Notes: generated by a model not told the origin, from the sequence alone. Shown: positions 45,751 through 55,255, counted from the stretch's first letter. The stretch: DNA of 64,000 nucleotides from Akkermansia sp. (GCF_020860705.1 NZ_JAJBTT010000054.1:104580-168579); one strand, 5' to 3'. Made by a program: numbers and translations.

Positions 45751-46481
45751 AACGGATCCAGGTCAATTTCCCCTGTGCTGGGAATATAACTGGACGGTCC
45801 CGCCTTGAAAATGTCGGAGATGCCGCTGGCGAAAAGCTGCAGATTTTGCCGGTCAAAGGCGAAGCGTTCAAACTCCTTCACGGAAAACAGGGTGATGGGG
45901 TCTGCGTTGTAAGCCTTGAACTCCATAATGCTGGTGCCCGTGCGCATGTCTGACAGGCGCCCTTCAATGCCTACGTCCCCGCTCATGAAACTGCCCAGGA
46001 TCAGAGAGGTTCCCGGCAGGGGGGAGGCCAGGGAAACCAGGTCCGACATGATGTTGCCGCCCACGTCCGTAGCCTTCAGCTTGACCATGGCGATGTAAAG
46101 GGTGACTCCTTCCGGCGAGGGGCGGTCAACCAATTGCCACCTGATCCTTCCTCCGGTCTGTTTGGCTTTGTTTTCCAGCACCCTGCGAATGTCTTTCTGC
46201 AGCTCGGTTCTGAACTGTGCCGCCAGGGCAGGGGCTTCCTTTGGGAACTTGGCCTTGATGTAATCAATATTGACGGGAGCTACGTATACCTTCAGCCGGG
46301 GGGAATTCCAGATGGCCCGTTCTCTGGGGTTGTACCAGACGCCTTCAAAGCAACTCTGTCTGGAATCCGCATGCAGAGGATGGGTAATCAAGGGGGAAGC
46401 GGGCATGATCTGGGAACTGGAACAGGAAAAAACCAATCCTGTTCCCAGCGCCAGCAGGAGCTTTGGAAGAGCGCCGTACAT
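45747..46481 (-). CDS. DUF3313-like lipoprotein
   Basis: A 244-residue protein with lipoprotein signal LLLALGTGLVFSCSSS (lipobox VFSC). The body has RLKVYVAPVNIDYIKAKFPK, a GVTLYIAMVKLKATDVGGNI strand-rich part, and LSDMRTGTSIMEFKAYNAD. This resembles DUF3313-type lipoproteins by layout; the assignment is weak. Its end overlaps the lgt end by four bases (convergent). Confidence 0.7.
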   Translation of the reverse strand: MYGALPKLLLALGTGLVFSCSSSQIMPASPLITHPLHADSRQSCFEGVWYNPRERAIWNSPRLKVYVAPVNIDYIKAKFPKEAPALAAQFRTELQKDIRRVLENKAKQTGGRIRWQLVDRPSPEGVTLYIAMVKLKATDVGGNIMSDLVSLASPLPGTSLILGSFMSGDVGIEGRLSDMRTGTSIMEFKAYNADPITLFSVKEFERFAFDRQNLQLFASGISDIFKAGPSSYIPSTGEIDLDPF

Positions 46482-47019
46482 GCGGGTAAGACGGATTCCC
46501 CATAGCCTGTGTTCGAGTCATGACTCGATTGCCGTCAAGAGTTTTCCCTGCCGGGGAAAGATCAGGGACGGGAAAGTTTTTCCCGGCGTTGCCGCGAGCT
46601 GCCGGGCAAATCTGTCTGGTTTGTACTTGCCGCAGGCGAACTCCTCAACATGATTGCGGAAGAAAATATTGATAGGGGCGTTGTTGCATCTGTAAAATTC
46701 CTTTGAGATTGTTTCTCCATTCAGAGAAACGCTGTTGCCTTTAATTCCTGTGGAGCCGGGAGTAAAAGGTTGAAGTTGCCGGGCGCTCCTTGAAATCCGC
46801 TGCATGGGTGATGGAGCAGGGAAGTAGGGCCGTTAAGGCCCGGACGTGCAGGAAACGCCCGGAAAAAGAATGTCCATAGCGGAAAAACAGCACGGAAAAA
46901 CATAAAACACGGAAGGTACAAAGAATGCCGTGATGGAAGAATTTAAAAGAGCCGCTGGAACGCTGTTCCGTGTCCGGATGCATGGTTGACAAGCCGGAAA
47001 AGCGGGGCATGCTGTCGGT
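46482..47019. other. Intergenic region, no convincing gene; degenerate repeat near the right end
   Basis: About 540 bases. A reverse frame at 46518-46805 has no recognisable features. The segment AAAACACGGAAGGTACAAAG at about 46903-46922 resembles AAAACACGGAAACAAAG at about 14700-14716, suggesting a short dispersed repeat. Confidence 0.4.
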
Positions 47020-48303
47020 ATGAGATACGAGCCGCTTCCTTCCTCCTTTTTTGCCGGCAATCGTGCGGAACTGGCTTCCCGCCTGCCCGCCGGCAGTATG
47101 CTGATTCTGCATGCCAATGATGTATTCCCTACGAATGCGGACGGCACCTTCGCCCTGCACCAGAATGCCAATCTTTTCTACCTCACCGGAATCGACCAGG
47201 AGGAAACCGTCCTCATCATGACCATCCGGGAGGACGGCTGGGATGAAATCCTGCTGCTGCGTGAGACGAATGAAAGGATCGCCATTTGGGAAGGGGCCCG
47301 CCTGACGCAGGATCAGGCGAGGGAGTTGAGCGGCATCCGGGATGTGCGCTGGACCAATGAATATGATGCGCTGCTGGACAGCCTGGTGCCGGCTGCCGCC
47401 ATGGTCTTTGTGGAAGCCAACCAGCATCCGCGCTGCACCTGCCCGGTGGAAACGCGCAATGCGCGCATGACCAAGGACCTGAAGGAAAAATTCCCGGATG
47501 CAATCCTGAAAAACGTTTACGAAACTGTGGCGGAGATGCGGCAGATCAAAAAGCCGGAGGAAATCAAGGCACTCAAAAAGGCCTGTGATATCACCAATGA
47601 AGGCTTCCGCGCCCTGCTCAGGTTTATCAAACCGGGAGTGGGGGAATGGCAGATAGAGGGTTTCCTGGCTAATGAATTCATCAGCCGGGGGCCGCGCAAA
47701 TTCTCCTTCCTGCCCATCATTGCCTCCGGAAAGGACACCTGCGTGCTGCACTACATCCAGAACGACAAGCGGTGCGAGGACGGAGCACTGGTGCTGATGG
47801 ACATAGGCACGGAGTATGGCAATTACAACTCCGACATGACCCGCACCGTTCCCGTGAACGGAAAATTCACCCCCCGCCAGCGCGCCGTGTATGAAAGCGT
47901 GCTGAACATGATGGTGTATGCCAAAAGCATCCTGCGGCCCGGCATCCTGAAATCGGAATACGAACGCCTGGTGCGCGTGTTCGCCGCCGGGGAACTCGTC
48001 AAACTGGGCCTTATCACGCCTGCCCAGGTGGCGGAAAAACCGTCTGATCCCCCCATCGTCCGCAAATACTATATGCACGGCTGCTCCCATTTCCTGGGAC
48101 TGGACGTGCACGACGTAGGGGAAACCAACCCCGTCGTGCTTCCGGGCATGGTCTTCACCATTGAACCGGGCATCTACATTGCGGAGGAAGGCCTGGGCAT
48201 CCGTCTGGAAAACGATATTCTGATCGGAGAAAAGGAAAACATTGACCTGCTGGCGGACGTGCCCCTGCTACCGGATGACATTGAACGGCTCATGGCCCGG
48301 TAA
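47020..48303 (+). CDS. pepP: Xaa-Pro aminopeptidase (PepP/M24 family)
   Basis: A 427-residue pita-bread metallopeptidase that removes an N-terminal residue ahead of proline. The N-terminal domain contains [17 protein letters not shown]. Metal ligands appear in order: [18 protein letters not shown] (two Asp), [14 protein letters not shown] (His), FTIEPGIYI (Glu) and [10 protein letters not shown] (Glu). It is cytoplasmic. No Shine-Dalgarno is visible; the ATG at 47020 fits the family N-terminus. hisG follows 65 bases later. Confidence 0.94.
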   Translation: MRYEPLPSSFFAGNRAELASRLPAGSMLILHANDVFPTNADGTFALHQNANLFYLTGIDQEETVLIMTIREDGWDEILLLRETNERIAIWEGARLTQDQARELSGIRDVRWTNEYDALLDSLVPAAAMVFVEANQHPRCTCPVETRNARMTKDLKEKFPDAILKNVYETVAEMRQIKKPEEIKALKKACDITNEGFRALLRFIKPGVGEWQIEGFLANEFISRGPRKFSFLPIIASGKDTCVLHYIQNDKRCEDGALVLMDIGTEYGNYNSDMTRTVPVNGKFTPRQRAVYESVLNMMVYAKSILRPGILKSEYERLVRVFAAGELVKLGLITPAQVAEKPSDPPIVRKYYMHGCSHFLGLDVHDVGETNPVVLPGMVFTIEPGIYIAEEGLGIRLENDILIGEKENIDLLADVPLLPDDIERLMAR

Positions 48304-48368
48304 AATGGGCCGGATTCGGTTCTGAACTTGACAATGAGGCCCGCGTGGGTTTTCATTTCCGTCCCATC

Positions 48369-49244
48369 ATGTCGAAGAAACTCAAAATAGCACTTCCCAA
48401 AGGCAGTTTGCAGGACTCCACCGTGGAATTGTTCCGCAAGGCCGGCTACAATGTTTATGTGTCCAGCCGCGGGTATCGCCCGACTTGCGACGACGACGAT
48501 CTGGAACTCTTTCTGATCCGCGCCCAGGAAATCGGCCGTTACGTCAATGACGGTTTCATCGACTGCGGCATCACCGGACGCGACTGGATCTATGAAAACC
48601 GCGCGGACGTGGAAGTGCTGACGGACCTTCAATACTCCAAGGCCACCTCCAAGCCCACCCGGTGGGTGCTGGTGGTTCCGGAAGACTCCCCCATCACCTG
48701 TGCGGAAGACCTGCAGGGCAAGCGCATCGCCACGGAAGGCGTGGGCATTACGGAACGCTGGCTCCAGGAAAAGGGAATCGAAGCCCATGTGGAATTCTCC
48801 TGGGGCGCAACGGAAGTGAAAGTGCCGGAACTGGTGGACGCCATTGTGGACATCACGGAAACGGGCAGCTCCATCAAGGCCAACAAGCTTCGCATCGTGG
48901 ACACTCTGATGACCTCCTACCCCCAATTCATCGCCAACCGGGAAACGATGGCGGATGAATGGAAGAAGGAAAAGCTGGAAAGCCTGGTCATGATGCTCAA
49001 GGGCGCTCTGGAAGCGCGCCGGAAAGTGGGCTTGAAAATGAACCTGCCCTCCGCTTCCCTGGATGGCCTGGTGGCCGCTCTGCCGTCCCTGCGCCGTCCT
49101 ACTATCTCCCATCTGGCGGAAGAAGGCTGGCTGGCCGTGGAAACGGTCATTGACGAATCCGTCGTGCGGGATATTATTCCGCAGCTCAAGGCCCTTGGCG
49201 CGGAAGGCATCATTGAATACCCGCTCAACAAGCTGGTCTACTAA
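48369..49244 (+). CDS. hisG: ATP phosphoribosyltransferase (long form)
   Basis: A 291-residue enzyme for the first step of histidine synthesis. [67 protein letters not shown] and [17 protein letters not shown] are family motifs. The C-terminal ACT-like regulatory domain is present, so this is the long, HisZ-independent form, probably inhibited by histidine. The ATG at 48369 is chosen by alignment. Other his genes are not nearby. Confidence 0.96.
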   Translation: MSKKLKIALPKGSLQDSTVELFRKAGYNVYVSSRGYRPTCDDDDLELFLIRAQEIGRYVNDGFIDCGITGRDWIYENRADVEVLTDLQYSKATSKPTRWVLVVPEDSPITCAEDLQGKRIATEGVGITERWLQEKGIEAHVEFSWGATEVKVPELVDAIVDITETGSSIKANKLRIVDTLMTSYPQFIANRETMADEWKKEKLESLVMMLKGALEARRKVGLKMNLPSASLDGLVAALPSLRRPTISHLAEEGWLAVETVIDESVVRDIIPQLKALGAEGIIEYPLNKLVY

Positions 49245-49283
49245 TTTTTCTCACCACAGTAAAACAACAAACGAACCACAATC

Positions 49284-49388
49284 ATGGGATCGCTCAAAAA
49301 ACGCCGTAAAGCAAAAATCAACAAGCATAAGCGCAGCAAGCGCATGCGTCAGAACCGTCACAAGAAGCGTTTGCGTTACAAGTCCTAA
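49284..49388 (+). CDS. AURKAIP1/COX24-domain small ribosomal-type protein
   Basis: A 34-residue, extremely basic peptide, MGSLKKRRKAKINKHKRSKR, then MRQNRHKKRLRYKS. It is recognised as the bacterial AURKAIP1/COX24 domain (related to mitoribosomal mS38 and bacterial bS22), which binds rRNA in the small subunit. It starts 39 bases after hisG and is followed by a strong terminator, so it is probably expressed. It is too short for standard gene calling. Confidence 0.9.
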   Translation: MGSLKKRRKAKINKHKRSKRMRQNRHKKRLRYKS

Positions 49389-49442
49389 GGTTTGTGCGCT
49401 TCGCTGCTCAAACTGGCAGTCAATCCGATTTCCGGAAAATCC

Positions 49443-49477
49443 CGGCGTCCTCCGCATCACGGAAGGCGCCGTTTTTT
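49443..49477 (+). terminator. Rho-independent terminator
   Basis: CGGCG-TC-CTCCG and CGGAAG-GCGCCG pair with small bulges, followed by six T residues (49472-49477). It closes the hisG-AURKAIP1 unit and marks the start of an AT-rich region. Confidence 0.75.
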
Positions 49478-49570
49478 ATGTATTTGAATGAGTTAAAGAG
49501 TATTAATTTGATTTCATATTGGAATAGATATTGACATTTTCTTTTTCATCAATAATCCTAAAAAGGAGCG

Positions 49571-50053
49571 ATGAGACGCGCGGGTATTTTGATAATCTCT
49601 ATATTACTGTTTTTTCAGGGAAATGTCTTGGCTGATCAGCCAAGATGTCGTGTAGAAAGAAGATATCTTGCATTCTTTACTCCTTGGGGTAAAGAGCCTC
49701 CTACCCCACCTGACATTGTTGCGGGGGTATTAGGGGATATGGTGGAATCTATTCTTACTGAGGCTCTAGGTGCAGAAACTGGGATAGTGGATATGGATCA
49801 TCTAGTAGGGGCTTCCATGAAACATACTTATCATGTTCATCTGTGGTATGCCTATAGATTTGTTCATAATCATAAATTTAAAACTCCATGGAAAACGGGG
49901 ATTAAAGCACATTTAGCTGATGGGACGAAGGATTTTTTTGATCCAAATATTGAAGGGAAAAAAAGTGCTCAAAGTGCCGTGTCTACAGCAAAAAGAGATC
50001 TTCTTAAGAAATTTGAAAAGGAACTTAAAGAAGAATGTGAAAAACATCAGTGA
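49571..50053 (+). CDS. Secreted protein of unknown function in an AT-rich patch
   Basis: A 160-residue protein with a signal peptide (MRRAGILIISILLFFQGNVLA). The body contains YLAFFTPWGKEPPTPPDI and SMKHTYHVHLWYAYRFVHNH, ending in a Lys/Glu-rich helix (KRDLLKKFEKELKEECEKHQ). AAGGAG lies just before the ATG. I recognise no family. Base composition is clearly more AT-rich than the flanks. It is followed after nine bases by the gene at 50063, so the two are likely an operon. Confidence 0.75.
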   Translation: MRRAGILIISILLFFQGNVLADQPRCRVERRYLAFFTPWGKEPPTPPDIVAGVLGDMVESILTEALGAETGIVDMDHLVGASMKHTYHVHLWYAYRFVHNHKFKTPWKTGIKAHLADGTKDFFDPNIEGKKSAQSAVSTAKRDLLKKFEKELKEECEKHQ

Positions 50054-50062
50054 TAAAATATT

Positions 50063-50770
50063 ATGAAAAAAATTATATTAATAAACCTCATTTTACTTTC
50101 TACAGGGTTTCTTCATGCACATGAAAAGGATATGATGCATAAAGTTCCTATGAATAGCGAAGTCAATTTGGAAAAGAATGACTCTTCTTCCCCCGTCGTT
50201 GTAGAAGGTGTAAAAAACCGCGAAGAACTTGACAGCTGGATTGAAAATTATGTGGAAACAAATTATCCTGGTTATAATATAGGTGACAGAGAAGTGGACC
50301 TTTCCAGTAAGAAATCAATCATTGAAACTGTGTATTTAAAAAACGAACAGGGAAATGTAATAGAAGTGTGTTTTGATATTACGGACTATCGAAAGAAATT
50401 TAACGAGCTTCATAAAAAAGAAATCATTAAAATTTCTAGAGATCTCCGGAAACAAGAAGAACGTATAAAAAAAGATAAGGAACCAGGAAGCTCTTATGAT
50501 TTTCCCATTGAATTGAGAGACGCTAAAACTGAGAAGGAAGTTTTGGAAGCACAGAAGAATTATCTGGAGAAAAATTTTCCTGGTTATCAAGTAGTTTCAA
50601 GAGCAACATGGATATTTGGGAAAAAGTTTATTGATCGAGTCCGGTTGGAAAAAGAGGATGATACTAAAGTTTTGATGTTTGATGTATCGGTTCATATTAA
50701 TGAATACAGAAAGACTCATGAGATTAACTTGAAAGAAATTGCTCCTGGTATGATTAGTGTGCAAAAATGA
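50063..50770 (+). CDS. Secreted protein with two tandem PepSY/BLIP-like domains (tentative)
   Basis: A 235-residue protein with signal peptide MKKIILINLILLSTGFLHAH. Residues 51-121 and 155-226 are two copies of one domain: each starts with a helix ending in ExNxPGY (VETNYPGY and LEKNFPGY) and continues with strands (IETVYLKNEQGNVIEVCFDI; IDRVRLEKEDDTKVLMFDVS) and a short helix ending INEYRK or KKFNEL. This helix-strands layout resembles PepSY-like/BLIP-type domains, which often inhibit proteases or hydrolases. I infer a secreted inhibitor or binding role at low certainty. It is AT-rich, like its neighbour. Confidence 0.65.
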   Translation: MKKIILINLILLSTGFLHAHEKDMMHKVPMNSEVNLEKNDSSSPVVVEGVKNREELDSWIENYVETNYPGYNIGDREVDLSSKKSIIETVYLKNEQGNVIEVCFDITDYRKKFNELHKKEIIKISRDLRKQEERIKKDKEPGSSYDFPIELRDAKTEKEVLEAQKNYLEKNFPGYQVVSRATWIFGKKFIDRVRLEKEDDTKVLMFDVSVHINEYRKTHEINLKEIAPGMISVQK

Positions 50771-50992
50771 ATTTTTAATAATAAGAGACTATTTTAGAGA
50801 AGTATTTGTTGCACCAATGCTTGAGTTTTATTCTTGTGTATATGAGATAGGGCTGGTGGGCAACTTCCAGAAGTTCTTTCCCATAGAGGATTTGTCAAAA
50901 TAGAAATTAACTGATTAATTGTAAATAGAATATAATAAATTAGTGTTCCGTGTTTTAAATTGAAATGTACAATTCTTGTTTTTAACACTTTT

Positions 50993-52741
50993 ATGCTTAA
51001 ATTTCTGCTCTTCTTCCTGTCTTTTTTATCAGTGGTTTCTGCTGAAGATCTTTCCCGTCAGCGTCTGGCATGGCAGATGGAAGGAGGGGGTGTGCGGAAT
51101 ATTGCCGGGCTGTGCCGGCAATATGTGCACAAGAAATTGGAGGCGGAAAAAACGTTTTCCGTGGAATCCCTGTTGAAGGACCGGGAGGTGGCGCAGGCTT
51201 GCTACATGGCCCATTTCTTTGCGTTGGTGGGGAAGGAGAGGACTTACATCCTTCATGAATTGAAGGACAAGGAATTTGTAAAATGGCTGCTGGATCATCC
51301 GGAGGTGTTTGAAAAACTGGCATTTGCCAAGGCCTCGGGAAAGAATACGCTGGCTGTATTGCGGAATATCTGGGTGAAGGAAGGGAAAGAACTTTCCGGG
51401 GTTGGCCTCAACATGGCATTGGGCGCGGCGTTGACTTCCTCGTCCAGGGAGCCGGAGGAGTGCGAAGCGCGGTATGATTTTTACAAGAAGTCTTTTGCGG
51501 AAAAGAAATTGTTTCCGCAGTTCATTACGCTGGAACCGTGGGAATTTGGCATTCTCTTCCGTGGGAGGGAAAGTCTGGAGGAACTTGCCTGGGCCCAGGA
51601 TTATCTGGCTGGTAAAAAGAAGATCAAGGCGGGGAACGCCGGATATGCCTGTTGCGGCCTGATTCCCTACCGCATGAAGAACAAGCAGGGAGTCAGTGTG
51701 CACGCCGGGGGTGCGTTTTACGACCATAAGCCGATTTCCTTACAAATTTATGTAGAATATGGCGGGGTATGCGGCGCTGTTTCCAAGGGAGCGGCCGGGT
51801 TTGTGAAAGCGAAGGGTATTCCTTCCTACACGATCGGGCAGCCGGGCCACTGCGCTTTTGTGTGGAAGGGAACGGATGGAGAGTGGAAGATAGGTAATAA
51901 TATTTATGGCTGGATATGGTCGGAGGGCGGTTCCGGGGGGCCGTGGAAGGGTGCTGTTTCCACCATCACGGAGCTTCCACGTTTTTGGAAAGGAGAGGAT
52001 GCCTCCGCTTCCAATTTATGTTATTATTTATCTCTTCTGGCAGCCGACCCCCAGAAGGCGGAAGTTTTGTTGGGAGAAGCGTTGAAGCGGAATGCTTCCA
52101 ATTATCCGGCATGGCAGGCTTTGATGAGAAAGAAGGGGCGTCTGGCGGAGAAAGACAAGCTGGTTTTGCTGGAACGGTTCAAGGAGGTCTTTCCCGGTAA
52201 TCCCACCCTGTGGGAATATTTCATGAAGAAGGAATTGGGGCTGGACTGGAAAAAGGCGAATGGCTATGCCGTCTATCCCCAATTACTGTCCCAAAATGAA
52301 TCATGGGATTCCGTGGACGCTTATATGCGCAATTTCTGTGCGTTGGCGCGGAATGATATTCCGGCCATGGCCGGCAAGCTGCCTTATGAAGTGAAAACCA
52401 AGAGAGTCTTTTTCAAAAACTGGCTGAAATTTTACCAGGAGAACAAGATCGACCGGAAGGTGAGGGTACAAACCTGTGCTGTGCTGGAAAAGGCAATTCC
52501 TCCGCTCTTGAGTCATGAAAAAACGGCATTGCAGTTTCTAGGGTTTTATGGGCAGGTGCTTGATTTATGGAAAGACAAGCAATTGTCGGCCCGGGCCGAT
52601 ACCTTCCTGACGGCATGGTTGAAGGAAGTAGACAAAGCTTCCGTACGGAAGAAAATGGCGGAAATAGGACTGAAAGTAGCCGATCAGCTGGGAGATAAAA
52701 AAGCGTTGGTACGTTATGCAGAGGCCCAGGTTGGGCATTGA
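50993..52741 (+). CDS. Secreted transglutaminase-like protein
   Basis: A 582-residue protein. The ATG at 50993 gives a signal peptide (LLFFLSFLSVVSA). A mostly helical N-terminal region is followed by a transglutaminase-like core: YGGVCGAVSKGAAGF (Cys260), QPGHCAFVWKG (His286), and EWKIGNNIYGW with Asn302-303 where the third residue, usually Asp, would lie. The C-terminal 250 residues are helical (TPR-like). Function could be peptide or cell-wall processing or a scaffold. Base composition returns to GC-rich within this gene. Confidence 0.7.
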   Translation: MLKFLLFFLSFLSVVSAEDLSRQRLAWQMEGGGVRNIAGLCRQYVHKKLEAEKTFSVESLLKDREVAQACYMAHFFALVGKERTYILHELKDKEFVKWLLDHPEVFEKLAFAKASGKNTLAVLRNIWVKEGKELSGVGLNMALGAALTSSSREPEECEARYDFYKKSFAEKKLFPQFITLEPWEFGILFRGRESLEELAWAQDYLAGKKKIKAGNAGYACCGLIPYRMKNKQGVSVHAGGAFYDHKPISLQIYVEYGGVCGAVSKGAAGFVKAKGIPSYTIGQPGHCAFVWKGTDGEWKIGNNIYGWIWSEGGSGGPWKGAVSTITELPRFWKGEDASASNLCYYLSLLAADPQKAEVLLGEALKRNASNYPAWQALMRKKGRLAEKDKLVLLERFKEVFPGNPTLWEYFMKKELGLDWKKANGYAVYPQLLSQNESWDSVDAYMRNFCALARNDIPAMAGKLPYEVKTKRVFFKNWLKFYQENKIDRKVRVQTCAVLEKAIPPLLSHEKTALQFLGFYGQVLDLWKDKQLSARADTFLTAWLKEVDKASVRKKMAEIGLKVADQLGDKKALVRYAEAQVGH

Positions 52742-53092
52742 AGGGAGAATAACAATCCCAATCTGGATGAGATGAGTACTGGAATCATTGTTTATTTTCT
52801 CCTGGCCCAGAAAATTGATTAACCAGCTCGAAGCTATTCAACCTTGTGTTTTTTAAGAAGCTGGAAGATGACGATCCATTCCTCCTCCTTTTTGGTTCTT
52901 CCGACCAGACGACCATATGAATGAGTAAGGGAAGAATCATCAATACAGTACAAGTGAATGGCCTCCCGGTATCAAGTGGAAGGAATTACAGTATGTGTAC
53001 GTTCTTTGAAACTTAAAATAATTCCGTGATTTTAAAGGATATTTTTTCACGAACTCACCAGCAATCATGTCAGGTTGCTCCACATCGGAATC
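52742..53092. other. Gap holding a decayed gene remnant
   Basis: AT-rich stretch between the transglutaminase-like gene and the sensor kinase. The only coding signal is the broken reverse-strand reading described at 52834-53050. Confidence 0.5.
52834..53050 (-). pseudogene. Frameshifted gene fragment, family unknown
   Basis: On the reverse strand a GTG at 53050 opens KKYPLKSRNYFKFQRTYTYC and NSFHL. Just past this point a shift of frame gives YREAIHLYCIDDSSLTHSYG, continuing RLVGRTKKEEEWIVIFQLLK to a TAG at 52834. The two pieces join naturally near SFHL/YREAIHL, and both have protein-like composition, so this looks like the end of a decayed gene. No family is recognised. It lies at the edge of the AT-rich accessory region. 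Confidence 0.5.
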
Positions 53093-54322
53093 TTATGCCC
53101 TCTTTTCTTCCCGGAACCGTTTCAGCGGAATGGTGATGGTGAAGACGGTTTCCCGGTGGGGGGTGCTGGAGACGGTGATGGAGCCGTCATGGGCTTCCAC
53201 GGCCCGTTTGACGATGGAGAGGCCCAGGCCCGTTCCCTTGATTTCCGAGGAGTGGTGGGTTTCCACCCGGTAGAAGCGGTTGAAGAGGAAGGGGATGCTT
53301 TCCGCGGGAATGCCTACGCCCGTATCCGTGACGGTAATGACGCAGGCTTCCGGCGTTCCGGCAGCTGCCACGGTGACGGAGAGTCCCGGTTCCGTGTTTT
53401 GCTTGAGGGCGTTTTCCACCAGGTTGAACAAGACCTGCGTCCAATAGAAGGGGTCCCCGTAGAGTTCCCATTCCGCCGGAATGTCCATGTGCAGGGCGGC
53501 CTGTTTTTTCTCCCGGATGGAGTCCAGGCGGGAGAAGACGTCTTCCACGCAGGAGGTGATATGGAACCACTGTTCCTTCAGAATAGCCTTGTGGCCTGAT
53601 TCCAGCTTGGAGATCATGAGCATGTCTTCAATGATGTTCATGAGCCGCTGGCTGTTCTGGTGCATGACGCCGATGAATTTGCGGGCCAGTCCGGGGCTTT
53701 CCTCCACCAGATCGTCTTCCATCAGGTTTTCCAGGTACCCCACGATGATGGTGAGCGGCGTGCGCAGTTCGTGGGAGGCGTTCGCCACGAAGTCCCGGCG
53801 CATCTGGTTGGTGAGGTAGTTTTGCGTGACGTTGCGCAGCAGGATGCGTTTTTCCTTGATCGGGGCGTCCGTGATGGCGCTGTCCAGATGCCACGCCGTG
53901 ATGCCGTTTTGCACTCCGCCGGGAGAGTTGACGGCGCTCAAGGTGAATTCCTTGGTCACGGGACCATCCGTGTCAAAGGCTTCCTGAACGTGCCCCAGCA
54001 GTTCCTGGTTGCAGACCAGGGCTCCCACTTTGCGCCCTTCCAGCCTTTCCTCCTGAAAGAGTTCCCGGGCCAGCGTGTTGGCCAGCACAATATGGCCTGA
54101 GGGCCCGATGAGCAGGAAGGCTTCCCCCAGGGCTTCCAGAAAGCGCCGTTTGTCCGCAATGGCCTGTTCCTGGGCTTCCTCCCCGCGTTTCAGCAGGCGC
54201 TGCGCGTCCCGCAGAGCCTTTTTCCGGGCTTTCATGGCGGACCGGCACACCTGGACCAGATGCCAGTTCAGGTACAGGGAAGCCAGAACCAGAATGATGA
54301 GGATGTAGTCGACGGCCGACAT
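53093..54322 (-). CDS. PhoR-type sensor histidine kinase
   Basis: A 409-residue membrane kinase with one N-terminal helix (VDYILIILVLASLYLNW), a coiled linker, a PAS-like domain (FLLIGPSGHIVLANTLAREL), and a kinase core: H-box NASHELRTPLTII, N-box LVENALKQN, G1 DTGVGIPAE, F-box FLFNRFYRV, G2 GTGLGLSI. It follows the response regulator gene by 12 bases, an operon order typical of phoB-phoR. Phosphate sensing is the likely role, but pst/phoU genes are not in the window. Confidence 0.93.
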   Translation of the reverse strand: MSAVDYILIILVLASLYLNWHLVQVCRSAMKARKKALRDAQRLLKRGEEAQEQAIADKRRFLEALGEAFLLIGPSGHIVLANTLARELFQEERLEGRKVGALVCNQELLGHVQEAFDTDGPVTKEFTLSAVNSPGGVQNGITAWHLDSAITDAPIKEKRILLRNVTQNYLTNQMRRDFVANASHELRTPLTIIVGYLENLMEDDLVEESPGLARKFIGVMHQNSQRLMNIIEDMLMISKLESGHKAILKEQWFHITSCVEDVFSRLDSIREKKQAALHMDIPAEWELYGDPFYWTQVLFNLVENALKQNTEPGLSVTVAAAGTPEACVITVTDTGVGIPAESIPFLFNRFYRVETHHSSEIKGTGLGLSIVKRAVEAHDGSITVSSTPHRETVFTITIPLKRFREEKRA

Positions 54323-54334
54323 GGAGCAAAAGCG

Positions 54335-55039
54335 TTAGGCTTCTTCCCTGGGCAGGCGTCGTCCCGGGAGGGTAAAGCGGTAGCCGATGCTGCGGACGGT
54401 TTCAATGCAGTCCGCATAGGGGGTCAGTTTCTGGCGCAGCCGTTTCATGTGCGTGTCCAGCGTGCGGCTCTGGGCCTGGTGGCTGTATCCCCACACGCAG
54501 CTGAGCAGGTCGTTGCGGTTCAGGGTTTGTCCTTCCCGTTCAATCATGTAGATCATGAGTTTGAATTCTGTGGCCGTCAGATCCACTTCCTCCTTGTCGA
54601 TGTAGAATTTGAGGGCGTTTTTGTCAAAAGTGAAGGGGCCGTATTCCGCAATGACGCTGCCGGGCGTGTGCTCGCACCGCTTCAGGACGCTGGCTACGCG
54701 CAGGACAAGTTCCTTGGGACTGAACGGTTTGGTTACATAGTCGTCCGCTCCCAGTTCCAGCCCCTGAATGCGGTCTTCCGCCTGGGCCTTGGCGGTCAGG
54801 AAGATGACGGGAATGCCCTGGGTGCGGCTGTCCCTGCGCAGTTCCCGCAGCACGCCGTGGCCGTCCATGCCGGGCATCATCTGGTCCAGCAGGATCAGTT
54901 CCGGCTTGTCCCTGCGCGCCACTTCCAGTGCGGTGAGGCCGTCGTAGGCCGCGAGGGGCGTGTGGCCTGCACGTTCCAGGTTGTAGGCCACGAGGTCTGA
55001 GATGGCGTGATCGTCTTCAGCGATAAGAATAGTTGCCAT
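54335..55039 (-). CDS. OmpR/PhoB-type response regulator
   Basis: A 234-residue regulator. Receiver domain: acidic pair at D9-D10, phospho-acceptor D52 (LILLDQMMPGMDG), Thr in FLTAKA, and YVTKPFSP. C-terminal winged helix: VDLTATEFKLMIYMIEREGQ, SRTLDTHMKRLRQKL and IETVRSIGYRF. It resembles PhoB and is the likely partner of the adjacent kinase. The ilvD gene is divergent. Confidence 0.94.
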   Translation of the reverse strand: MATILIAEDDHAISDLVAYNLERAGHTPLAAYDGLTALEVARRDKPELILLDQMMPGMDGHGVLRELRRDSRTQGIPVIFLTAKAQAEDRIQGLELGADDYVTKPFSPKELVLRVASVLKRCEHTPGSVIAEYGPFTFDKNALKFYIDKEEVDLTATEFKLMIYMIEREGQTLNRNDLLSCVWGYSHQAQSRTLDTHMKRLRQKLTPYADCIETVRSIGYRFTLPGRRLPREEA

Positions 55040-55255
55040 GGCTGTTTTTTACGATGAAGGGAGGGGCGGTGTCCCGATATTAGATGTGACGATTCGTTCA
55101 CATTTCCCCGTCCGGAAGGCATTTCCGGACAGATAAAGCCTTTCCTTATGCAAACAGACTGTAACGGAGGCATTTCCGTTTTGCAAGACTGGCCTAGATT
55201 CAACTTCTCTTCCGTGCGTCATGTGGTACACTTGCCCCGCAACAGTTATATTGTC

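Noticed and set aside
46518..46805. 95-codon reverse frame in the gap after the DUF3313-like lipoprotein
   Set aside because: No signal peptide, no motif, no start context.
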